From Bacillota bacterium (GTDB taxonomy: Bacteria; Bacillota; Clostridia; Lachnospirales; Cellulosilyticaceae): a stretch of 5,450 bases of DNA. The position numbers and the translations under genes were made by a program. The stretch lies in NCBI GenBank assembly GCA_023415525.1, contig JAEZKI010000237.1, forward strand, positions 1-5,450, given 5' to 3'. The notes beneath the pieces are model-generated. The model was not told the DNA's origin, did not search any database, and worked only from the letters and a program-made list of their open reading frames with translations. Of this stretch, positions 1 to 5,450 are shown in pieces (position 1 is the first letter of the stretch; every line of letters starts with the position of its first letter).

Positions 1-153
1 CGCCTCTTTTATATCAAGTCCTTCCATAAGATGGGAAACACCCATAGCATTTCCAGGACAACCATTTGTAAATTTCACTTGGTGAACCTTATTATCTTCT
101 ATTTCAAATTCAATTTTAGAGGAACAAACGCCCTTTGTCTTATAACTTTCCAT
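1..153 (-). CDS. TSCPD-domain protein of the TIGR03905 type (3'-partial, runs off left edge)
   Basis: The first 51 codons of a small protein lie on the minus strand, beginning at an ATG at 153..151 and leaving the window at base 1. The visible protein has a GVCS motif with Cys10, a beta-rich middle, and a GCPGN motif with Cys32 (residues 31-35). This pattern matches my memory of the roughly 80-residue TIGR03905 family in Clostridia, whose C-terminal TSCPD motif also occurs at the end of B12-dependent ribonucleotide reductases. That C-terminal motif would fall outside the window, so it is not seen here. The start is well supported: AAAGGAG sits at 168..162, eight bases before the ATG, and an extended -10 lies further upstream. 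The biochemical role of the family is unknown to me; conserved cysteines suggest metal or redox chemistry, which is inference. It is divergent from the nucleoid-associated protein gene. Confidence 0.85.
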   Translation of the reverse strand, partial: MESYKTKGVCSSKIEFEIEDNKVHQVKFTNGCPGNAMGVSHLMEGLDIKEA

Positions 154-178
154 CTGCTTTTCTCCTTTATTCGTTAAC

Positions 179-196
179 TATGTTGTCACCTACATA
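179..196. repeat. Short imperfect inverted repeat, possible operator or leader hairpin
   Basis: TATGTTG at 179-185 and CTACATA at 190-196 form a 7-bp inverted repeat with one mismatch around a 4-bp spacer (TCAC). It overlaps the predicted transcription start of the minus-strand TSCPD gene, where a repressor operator would be expected. The repeat is short enough to occur by chance, and I do not recognise it as the site of a known regulator. Confidence 0.2.
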
Positions 197-199
197 AGT

Positions 200-208
200 A
201 TTATAGCA
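200..208 (-). promoter_or_regulatory. Extended -10 promoter for the TSCPD-domain gene
   Basis: On the minus strand the sequence TGCTATAAT occupies 208..200: a perfect TATAAT hexamer preceded by TGn, the extended -10 form. No good -35 is present at 17 bp (TATAGC), which fits extended -10 promoters. The start of transcription would be near 193, giving a leader of about 40 nt with a clear AAAGGAG site before the ATG. This is prediction from sequence only. Confidence 0.65.
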
Positions 209-256
209 TATTCTCATGTTAAGCTATAGTCTTTCATTCTTATAATCTTTTCCTTC

Positions 257-285
257 TGTACAATCCTTTTTCTTTTTAGTAAAAT
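257..285 (+). promoter_or_regulatory. Candidate promoter for the nucleoid-associated protein gene
   Basis: TGTACA at 257-262 (four of six matches to TTGACA) and TAAAAT at 280-285 (five of six to TATAAT) are separated by exactly 17 bp and point toward the plus-strand gene. Transcription would begin near 292, about 34 nt before the preferred ATG. A second possible -10, TATAAT at 241-246, lies upstream but has a poorer -35. It cannot be decided from sequence alone which one is used. Confidence 0.4.
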
Positions 286-313
286 GATTAATGAACCACA
301 ATAATGCCCTAAA

Positions 314-317
314 AGGA
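314..317 (+). promoter_or_regulatory. Ribosome binding site that decides the NA37 start
   Basis: AAAAGGA ends at base 317, and its AGGA core is spaced eight bases from the ATG at 326. The same purines directly touch the in-frame ATG at 317, leaving no usable spacing for that codon. The protein therefore most likely begins MSIVFN rather than MIKMSI. Confidence 0.6.
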
Positions 318-325
318 TGATTAAA

Positions 326-1306
326 ATGAGTATTGTATTTAACCATACGATTATACATGTTTTAGATTTAACCATGAATATGCCTCTCTTTTCTACAGAA
401 CCTTTGGTTTTAACCGATGAAACAGAAGCTTTTATCACCAAGCATTTAATGAAAATATTAGGAAGTTCTGCTTCTTCTAAAGCTCAATTTGAAAGTGGTT
501 CCACTTGGAGCCCTCTTTTTAAAGAAGAACAGCTACAGAACCATTTTCAAGATATATCCGAGCAACTGGCTCAGAAATATTATGACTATATGCAAAGCTA
601 TGGAAATATTTTGAGTGGTGACTTAATTATTACTTACTTCACCATGGATATGAAAGGTTATTTGGCGGCTTTAAAGCTCAATTATAAGGAGGGATTCACT
701 CACTATGTGGAGCAAAAAGAAAATCGCATTCAAACCCAAATTATTAAACATAAAGGACTTTTTCCAGCAGCGGGTAAACAAATCGATGAAGCCTTTCTCA
801 TGGAATTAGCTACAGGTGATATTACCTTATGGGATCATTCAAAAGCTCAATATCTCAGCTTACTTTATGAGTGTGAAGCGAATTTATCCCTTAAAGACAC
901 ACTAAAGGTCGTAGAAGCTGTAGCAACTGAAGTCATTGAAACCCATTATGATAATACCCTTGATGCTTTAGCTGAGCTTCGTAATAACATTGTAGAGAGT
1001 ATTGTGACGACCAACACGTTACCTATTCAAGAAGTCTTTGAACGTACCTTTGAAAAGGATGAAGAAGTAAGAGATACCTGTCTTCAGAAAATAGAAGAAT
1101 TAGGTCTCAAAGAAAAAACACTTGAAATAACAGATAGTAAAATTGGAAATCAATACGCTTCTTCGCGTTTAAAAACAGATACAGGAATTGAGCTTAAGTT
1201 TCCTACCCCTCTTTATAAAAATCAAGATTTTATTGAAATTATTAATGAACCAGATGGGACGCTTTCCATTGTGCTAAAAAATATTTCTCAAATTATTAAC
1301 AAATAA
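326..1306 (+). CDS. NA37/YejK-like nucleoid-associated protein
   Basis: This gene encodes a 326-residue protein of the NA37 (PF04245) nucleoid-associated family, whose best known member is E. coli YejK (Ndp). Characteristic family segments are visible: IIHVLD at residues 9-14, the LKLNYKE stretch at 116-122 followed by THY, and a DEAF motif at 154-157. It is a soluble protein with no signal peptide or membrane segment. NA37 proteins are about 330-340 residues, so it is full length. A start at 317 is possible, but its purine-rich site (AAAAGG) abuts the codon; AGGA at 314-317 is eight bases before the ATG at 326, so 326 is preferred. It has its own candidate promoter and ends within a hairpin terminator, so it is probably monocistronic. 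Family members associate with the nucleoid, but their function in Clostridia is poorly known to me. Confidence 0.88.
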   Translation: MSIVFNHTIIHVLDLTMNMPLFSTEPLVLTDETEAFITKHLMKILGSSASSKAQFESGSTWSPLFKEEQLQNHFQDISEQLAQKYYDYMQSYGNILSGDLIITYFTMDMKGYLAALKLNYKEGFTHYVEQKENRIQTQIIKHKGLFPAAGKQIDEAFLMELATGDITLWDHSKAQYLSLLYECEANLSLKDTLKVVEAVATEVIETHYDNTLDALAELRNNIVESIVTTNTLPIQEVFERTFEKDEEVRDTCLQKIEELGLKEKTLEITDSKIGNQYASSRLKTDTGIELKFPTPLYKNQDFIEIINEPDGTLSIVLKNISQIINK

Positions 1307-1357
1307 GGACCTATTGCAATAGCCTTACTTTATAGCTATTGCAATAGGTCCTTATTT
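1301..1357. terminator. Bidirectional Rho-independent terminator, perfect 23-bp inverted repeat
   Basis: Bases 1301-1323 and 1335-1357 are perfect reverse complements with an 11-base loop (1324-1334). The stem carries an A-rich 5' foot and a T-rich 3' foot on both strands, so it can stop transcription from the plus-strand NA37 gene and from the minus-strand HAD gene, which ends only 20 bp away at 1378. The NA37 stop codon (1304-1306) lies inside the left arm. Each arm also contains the 12-bp palindrome CTATTGCAATAG (1311-1322 and 1336-1347), so each arm can fold on itself as an alternative to the long hairpin. Confidence 0.9.
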
Positions 1358-1377
1358 ATTCTCTTAAACAAGCCCTT

Positions 1378-2037
1378 TCAACATTTATCTTTATTGCTTA
1401 AGTAATTTTTAACCTCTAATAGGGAGGAACACTTCTTATGGACTTGGGCTAATATCTCAGGCGTAGGATGAATTAAATCAGGTACCATAATCACTTTAAG
1501 CCCTGCAGCTATTCCAGCTCGTACACCATTTAAAGAATCTTCTATACAAAAAGTCTCATGAGGAATTCCCCCTAATTGCTCACAGGCTAATTGATAGATT
1601 TCAGGATGCGGTTTACTTTGCCTTACCTGATCGCCTCCTATAATGACTTTAAAATAATCCCTGATTTCCGCTTGGTTGAGATGGGATAAAATATCCTGCT
1701 TTTTACTGGAGGAAGCCAGTCCTATTTTATAACCTTCTTCTTGTAAATAGACGAGTAGTTCATTGACGCCCTGTTTAATAGGTATGCCTTCTGTTTCTAT
1801 TACTTGAAAAAACATTCTACGCGCTTCTTCTCTAAAAGCAACAAAGGCAAAATCCTTCCCATAATAACGGTAAAAAACGAGTCGCGTATCTTCATAACTT
1901 CTCCCCACACAGTCCATAAATACATTGTCTATTTGTGAAAGACCTTCTCTTTCTCCAAGTTGCTTCCAAATCTCTCCGATTAAACGTTCCGTATCAAAAA
2001 GGACCCCATCCATATCAAAAATTATAGCCTTTTGCAT
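1378..2037 (-). CDS. HAD-superfamily (subfamily IA) phosphatase or beta-phosphoglucomutase-like protein
   Basis: The 219-residue product is a cytoplasmic haloacid-dehalogenase-fold enzyme that would hydrolyse or move a phosphoryl group on a small metabolite. All four catalytic motifs are present: DMDGV at 8-12 (Asp8 nucleophile, Asp10 acid/base), the Ser of LASSS at about 109, Lys142 in SKPHP, and IEDS at 165-168 with the Mg-binding Glu166 and Asp167. A helical cap of about 60 residues follows motif I, as in subfamily IA. Length is normal for the beta-phosphoglucomutase / phosphoglycolate phosphatase group, but motifs do not fix the substrate. The ATG at 2037 is chosen over an upstream one at 2061, because GGAGGAGGAG at 2055..2046 lies between them. 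The fusion gene begins upstream on the same strand, with a 78-bp gap, and the shared terminator follows. Confidence 0.9.
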   Translation of the reverse strand: MQKAIIFDMDGVLFDTERLIGEIWKQLGEREGLSQIDNVFMDCVGRSYEDTRLVFYRYYGKDFAFVAFREEARRMFFQVIETEGIPIKQGVNELLVYLQEEGYKIGLASSSKKQDILSHLNQAEIRDYFKVIIGGDQVRQSKPHPEIYQLACEQLGGIPHETFCIEDSLNGVRAGIAAGLKVIMVPDLIHPTPEILAQVHKKCSSLLEVKNYLSNKDKC

Positions 2038-2045
2038 TGTGTTTT

Positions 2046-2055
2046 CTCCTCCTCC
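2046..2055 (-). promoter_or_regulatory. Strong ribosome binding site that decides the HAD start
   Basis: GGAGGAGGAG on the minus strand is eight bases before the ATG at 2037..2035. Read from the earlier ATG at 2061, the same bases would encode a run of Gly residues with no resemblance to the HAD family, so the earlier start is an artefact of the binding site being open in frame. Confidence 0.8.
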
Positions 2056-2073
2056 ACCCATCCATTCCTATTA

Positions 2074-2082
2074 ACTATAGCA
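2074..2082 (-). promoter_or_regulatory. Candidate extended -10 promoter for the HAD gene
   Basis: TGCTATAGT on the minus strand is an extended -10 box with five of six matches to TATAAT, in the 78-bp gap between the fusion gene and the HAD gene. No convincing -35 is seen. Transcription would begin near 2067, leaving a leader of about 30 nt. It resembles the TGCTATAAT box of the TSCPD gene. The HAD gene could thus be expressed alone, by readthrough from the gene upstream, or both ways. Confidence 0.45.
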
Positions 2083-2115
2083 TTTTATGTGTCCAAGAGA
2101 AAGAGCCTTCTAAAA

Positions 2116-5100
2116 TTAATCCATAAAATGAATGTATTCTCTTAGGGCCTGCCCTGTAAAGCTTTCCTTTACTTCTGTGACCTCATAAGGTGTTCCCATA
2201 GCGACTACTTCTCCCCCTTGGTCCCCTCCTTGTGGTCCTAAGTCAATAAGCCAATCTGCTTCCTTTATCAAGTCTAGATGATGTTCAATTAAAAGTACCG
2301 TATGTCCTAGAGTAGTTAAACGCTTGAATATAGTGAGTAATTTTTGAATGTCTTGAGGATGTAAACCCGTGGTAGGTTCATCTAAAAGATAAAGAATCTT
2401 TCCTTTTGTTTCTCGACTTAATTCCTTAGCCAATTTGACTCTTTGCGCTTCGCCTCCTGAAAGGGTCAGTGCACTTTGACCTAATTTCATATAACCTAAG
2501 CCTACATCTTGAAGCGTCTGTAAATAACGGACAATACTTTCTTCACCTTGAAAGAGCTGCAAGGCATCTTCTACGGTCATCTCTAGTACATCGGAGATTG
2601 TTTTGCCTTGATAGGTAATCTCTAAAACTTCTTTTTTAAAACGTTTACCTCCACATACATTACAACTCACCCAAGCATCTGGCATAAAATACATAGGAAT
2701 ACAGCGCTTTCCTTCTCCTTTACATCCTTCACATTGTCCTTGGGGACTATTAAAACTAAAGGTACTTGCTGTATAACCTTTTTGGTTAGCTTGTTCCTGT
2801 TGGGCAAAAAGCTTTCTTATTTCATCAAATACACCACAATAGGTGGCAGGATTAGAACGGGGTGTGCGCCCAATGGGTTGCTGAGAAATAGCGACTATTC
2901 CTTTTATGGCATCCTTCCCTTCAAATTTCTTGCAAAAGCCTGTTGCTTGCTCCACCGTATCTGTCATATAAGGTAAAATAATTTCATGAATAAGTGTGCT
3001 TTTACCAGAACCACTTACACCTGTTACACAGGTTAAACTTCCTAATGGAAAAGCCACATTGATGTGCTTTAAATTATGAGCTGTGGCCCCTTCTATTTTT
3101 AACCATTGAGCCTTTGAAAAAGCTTGGGAATAACTTATTAACTTGTTTTCTTTTGAAGCCCTTAAATAACTACCTGTCTGAGAAAGAGGCTCTCCCATGA
3201 CTTCTTCTGGCCTTCCTTGGGCTAAGAGTTTCCCACCAAGTCGCCCGGCACCTGGGCCAACCTCTATGAGCCAATCAGCTGCCAACATCATTTTCTTCTG
3301 ATGTTCCACGACCACAACGGTATTACCGGAGTCACGTAATTGATAGAGGAGATGAATAAGCTTTTCATAATCTTTAGGATGCAGGCCCTTTGTGGGTTCA
3401 TCTAATATATAGAGGAGTTGGCTCATTCCTTCCCCTAACTGACTAGCTAGACGTAATCGTTGGGCTTCTCCACCTGATAAGCTTGGAATGGACCGATCTA
3501 ATGAAAGGTATCCCAGCCCAATTGTCACTAAGTTACAAAGTTTCTGATGGAGTTCATCTAAAAGCTGCTGGCTAATGGCTAACGCTTGATCATCTAACGC
3601 ATTAGGGAGATTTTCTATCCAATGCATTAATCCCTCTAAGGTCATTCCTACTGCCTCTGGAAAACGTCTTCCAGCTACAGTTACCAGACGTCCTTCAGGG
3701 GCTAAGCGCTCTCCTTTACAGGCTGGACATCTTTCTTGCTTCATAAAAGGTAAAACACTGTCTCCACCACCTTTACCTTCCAGAAAAAGACGTTTAATAA
3801 TAGGACAAGCACCCTCTACAGGACGAACAATTTCACCTTTTCTTCCATTATCCATTTCATAGGTAAAACGAACTTCTTCTCCTTGGGAGCCATAGAGAGC
3901 CATTTCTTTAAAATCAGAAGGGAGTTGTTCCCAAGGGCGTTCTAAATCGACATCTAACTTATGGGCTAGACCTATAAGTTCCCCTTTTATCCAATTGGCA
4001 TTAGGCTTATTTAAGTGCTTTCTTAAATTGCCCCACCAAGGAGATGCCCCATCTAAAAGTGACAGTTCTGGCTTTGTTACAATGGCCTCTGGATTAACTT
4101 CCATTTTTATACCTAATCCCTTACAAACAGGACACATGCTTTCAGGATGATTAAAACTAAAGGTACTTAAACTCCTGTCAAAGAATATTTTTTTACAAGG
4201 ATAGCACATTTCTTTTGTTTGTAATAAACAAGCTTCTTGGTTATTAAGCAAAGCATAAAGAGCTCCTTGTCCCTCCATAAGTGCCCTTTGAATGCCTTTT
4301 TTTAACTGGGACTTAAAGTCTCCTTGCTTACCAGCTAAAGGGATCGTTCCTGTATAGGTAATCTGCTCCTGTCCATAGCCTTGTATACTTAATAACGTTC
4401 CTGGTTTGAGCTCACACAGTAAATGTAAAATTTCACTTTCCTTAAGAGGTATAATCCCTCTCCCACACTCCGGACAATGGCGAATACCTATGCCATTATA
4501 AAGGAGTTTAAGGTAATCATAGAGATTGGTTAGTGTCCCTACTGTAGAACGAGGATTCCAATTGGTCAAATGCTGGCCAATGGCTATGGCAGGGGGTAAA
4601 CCTGTTATTTGATCCACTTCTGGCTTTTCAAGCCCTCCTTGCTGAGCACCTTGTCCACTTAAAGAGCTCATGAAACGTCTTTGACTTTCTGCATAAAGGG
4701 TATCAAAAGCAAGACTCGACTTACCGCTTCCACTTAAGCCAGTTATGACGGATAATTGCTGATAAGGAAAAAAGCAATGGATATTTTGAAGATTATGTTG
4801 CCTTGCTCCCTTAACATAAATACCCTTTTTAGGTGCCTCTTCTAGCTTAACCTCATTTCGTTCTTTTTTAAGAGCAGGTGGGATGGGTCCATTACTCTCC
4901 AGATAAGGTGTCAGCTTTTCTATCTCTAACGGTTTTAAAGTGAGATTCTGTGTTTCGAGAGAGTTATTATTTTCCACAAACCACTCTGGCCAATGACTTA
5001 ACCATTTCGGAACATGGTAACTGGCTACACAATCTAAAGAAGGCTCATAAGGAATGATGCCAAGATAAGGTGTGTTATCAAAAGCATCTAATTCAGAAAG

Positions 5101-5450
5101 GTAGAGACGGCCTCTTTCACGCTCTCTTTTTACAATGCGTGCTGTAGTTAAAGCAATAGGATTGGGCCGGATAGGTGAACGGGTAGCAAAAATTCCTGTT
5201 CTGGGTGCCTTTTCATAAGGAGGATCACCCGTTGTGACTTTCCTATAAATCGATTGATCCCATTGATGAAACCACCATACTACATGAACATGGGAGTAAG
5301 GGGTTAGTTTTTCCCAAAGGATTTCCTCCTTAGGTAATGGAATAAAAGTGCTACCCTCTTCTTTATGAATTTCACCCTTAAAAGGCAAAAGAAGCTCTTG
5401 CTCTAGCCAAGAAGAGGCTTCTTTTAACACCTGTTGTATCAGTGTACGTC
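2116..5450 (-). CDS. TrmO/TsaA-like methyltransferase domain fused to a UvrA-like tandem ABC ATPase (probably 5'-partial)
   Basis: One open frame joins two protein families. Residue numbers count from the in-frame GTG at 5430. Residues about 20-150 match the TrmO/TsaA (UPF0066) fold: YSHVHVVWWFH at 45-55 and GIFATRSPIRPNPI at 79-92. TrmO uses SAM to methylate t6A37 of tRNA-Thr. Residues about 203-1104 are UvrA-like: Walker A at 231-238 and 804-811, signatures LSGGEAQR at 651-658 and 990-997, Walker B with DEPT at 677-680 and 1017-1020, and H-loops His710 and His1050. Cysteine pairs occur at 319/322, 409/412 with 433/436, 568/571, and 900/903 with 923/926. UvrA senses damaged DNA, but here the UvrB-binding segment is reduced to about 86 residues, suggesting a paralogue. 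The GTG lacks a ribosome binding site and the frame stays open to the edge, so the true start is probably outside the window. The combined function is unknown. Confidence 0.9.
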   Translation of the reverse strand, partial: RTLIQQVLKEASSWLEQELLLPFKGEIHKEEGSTFIPLPKEEILWEKLTPYSHVHVVWWFHQWDQSIYRKVTTGDPPYEKAPRTGIFATRSPIRPNPIALTTARIVKRERERGRLYLSELDAFDNTPYLGIIPYEPSLDCVASYHVPKWLSHWPEWFVENNNSLETQNLTLKPLEIEKLTPYLESNGPIPPALKKERNEVKLEEAPKKGIYVKGARQHNLQNIHCFFPYQQLSVITGLSGSGKSSLAFDTLYAESQRRFMSSLSGQGAQQGGLEKPEVDQITGLPPAIAIGQHLTNWNPRSTVGTLTNLYDYLKLLYNGIGIRHCPECGRGIIPLKESEILHLLCELKPGTLLSIQGYGQEQITYTGTIPLAGKQGDFKSQLKKGIQRALMEGQGALYALLNNQEACLLQTKEMCYPCKKIFFDRSLSTFSFNHPESMCPVCKGLGIKMEVNPEAIVTKPELSLLDGASPWWGNLRKHLNKPNANWIKGELIGLAHKLDVDLERPWEQLPSDFKEMALYGSQGEEVRFTYEMDNGRKGEIVRPVEGACPIIKRLFLEGKGGGDSVLPFMKQERCPACKGERLAPEGRLVTVAGRRFPEAVGMTLEGLMHWIENLPNALDDQALAISQQLLDELHQKLCNLVTIGLGYLSLDRSIPSLSGGEAQRLRLASQLGEGMSQLLYILDEPTKGLHPKDYEKLIHLLYQLRDSGNTVVVVEHQKKMMLAADWLIEVGPGAGRLGGKLLAQGRPEEVMGEPLSQTGSYLRASKENKLISYSQAFSKAQWLKIEGATAHNLKHINVAFPLGSLTCVTGVSGSGKSTLIHEIILPYMTDTVEQATGFCKKFEGKDAIKGIVAISQQPIGRTPRSNPATYCGVFDEIRKLFAQQEQANQKGYTASTFSFNSPQGQCEGCKGEGKRCIPMYFMPDAWVSCNVCGGKRFKKEVLEITYQGKTISDVLEMTVEDALQLFQGEESIVRYLQTLQDVGLGYMKLGQSALTLSGGEAQRVKLAKELSRETKGKILYLLDEPTTGLHPQDIQKLLTIFKRLTTLGHTVLLIEHHLDLIKEADWLIDLGPQGGDQGGEVVAMGTPYEVTEVKESFTGQALREYIHFMD
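2119..4824 (-). other. UvrA-like tandem ABC ATPase region of the fusion protein
   Basis: The order of parts follows UvrA: first Walker A, shortened UvrB-binding segment (about residues 323-408), first zinc module, a DNA-binding insertion region (about 437-567), signature and Walker B of the first cassette, then the second cassette with its own zinc module. The near-invariant RTPRSNPATY stretch is kept at 855-864, and CEGC-x19-CNVC forms the second zinc module. About 900 residues is slightly shorter than the roughly 940 of housekeeping UvrA, and the missing length falls in the UvrB-binding segment. Housekeeping UvrA proteins are not fused to TrmO. Confidence 0.88.
4825..4980 (-). other. Inter-domain linker between TrmO-like and UvrA-like parts
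   Basis: Residues 151-202 show no match to either family that I can recognise. The stretch is polar and charged, with Pro residues near 182-185 and a Lys/Glu-rich tail, as expected for a flexible tether. The frame crosses it without a stop, and no internal Met with a ribosome binding site is present to restart translation of the UvrA part. Confidence 0.55.
4981..5450 (-). other. TrmO/TsaA-like (UPF0066) domain of the fusion protein
   Basis: This part encodes the N-terminal methyltransferase-like domain. The RPNP-centred motif (Arg84, Arg88, Asn90) is intact and the aromatic WWFH strand is typical. The later motif reads DNTPYLGIIPY (118-128), where family members usually have DGTP..DIKPY as I recall, so Gly, Asp and Lys positions are changed. 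Six more in-frame codons upstream of the GTG read RTLIQQ. TrmO proteins usually begin with an IGxVRT/S-like strand, so this may be its tail with the start codon a little beyond the window; that last step is inference. Confidence 0.8.

Noticed and set aside
317..325. Upstream ATG giving three extra residues on the NA37 protein
   Set aside because: The purine-rich binding site touches this codon with no spacing, whereas it is well placed for the ATG at 326.
214..441. 75-codon open frame on the minus strand over the divergent intergenic region
   Set aside because: It overlaps the start of the well-supported NA37 gene on the opposite strand, has no family resemblance, and runs through the promoters. 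It looks like a chance frame in AT-rich sequence.
1301..1357. Perfect inverted repeat considered as an insertion-sequence end or attachment site
   Set aside because: It sits exactly between convergent genes, with T-rich tracts on both sides and no transposase or integrase nearby, so a bidirectional terminator explains it better.
2038..2061. Upstream ATG giving eight extra residues (Gly-rich) on the HAD protein
   Set aside because: The extra residues are encoded by the ribosome binding site of the ATG at 2037, and HAD proteins of this type start just before the DxD motif.
2734..2976. 80-codon open frame on the plus strand
   Set aside because: It lies wholly antisense to conserved UvrA-like coding sequence, including the zinc module and the RTPRSNPATY region, and its translation resembles nothing I know. 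It is a shadow frame.
4825..4980. Possibility that the TrmO and UvrA parts are two genes joined by a sequencing error
   Set aside because: The frame is continuous with about 50 intervening codons, and no stop, start codon or ribosome binding site marks a former gene boundary. Not excluded entirely without homologues.

Overview
The window looks like ordinary chromosome from a low-GC Gram-positive bacterium, most likely class Clostridia (Bacillota). The basis is the AT-rich composition, the strong AGGAG-type ribosome binding sites, the TGn-extended -10 boxes, and the gene content: a small TSCPD-family protein of the type common in Clostridia and a NA37-type nucleoid-associated protein. I cannot name the genus from the sequence.

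Layout, left to right. The first 153 bases hold the start of a small TSCPD-domain gene on the minus strand, which runs off the left edge. A 172-bp divergent intergenic region follows, with candidate promoters facing both ways. Next, on the plus strand, is a complete NA37/YejK-like nucleoid-associated protein gene (326 codons from the preferred start). Its stop codon lies inside a perfect 23-bp inverted repeat that acts as a bidirectional terminator against a convergent minus-strand pair. That pair consists of a HAD-superfamily phosphatase or phosphomutase (219 codons) and, upstream of it on the same strand, a gene of at least 1,104 codons that fills the rest of the window and is probably cut by the right edge.

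The large gene is the point of interest. It is one uninterrupted reading frame joining an N-terminal TrmO/TsaA-like (UPF0066) domain, the fold of the SAM-dependent tRNA-Thr m6t6A37 methyltransferase, to a full tandem-ABC UvrA-like excinuclease ATPase through a linker of about 50 residues. The UvrA half keeps both Walker A/B sets, both ABC signatures and the Cys-pair zinc modules, but the region that binds UvrB in canonical UvrA is clearly shortened. It therefore looks like a UvrA paralogue rather than the housekeeping repair protein. The TrmO half keeps the RPNP-type motif but has substitutions in the otherwise well conserved DGTP..DIKPY-type motif.

The genes do not make an obvious pathway together. 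The fusion gene and the HAD gene are 78 bp apart on the same strand with no clear terminator between them, so they may be partly co-transcribed and end at the shared hairpin. No RNA genes, insertion sequences or CRISPR arrays were seen. There is no gene-free stretch over 300 bases.
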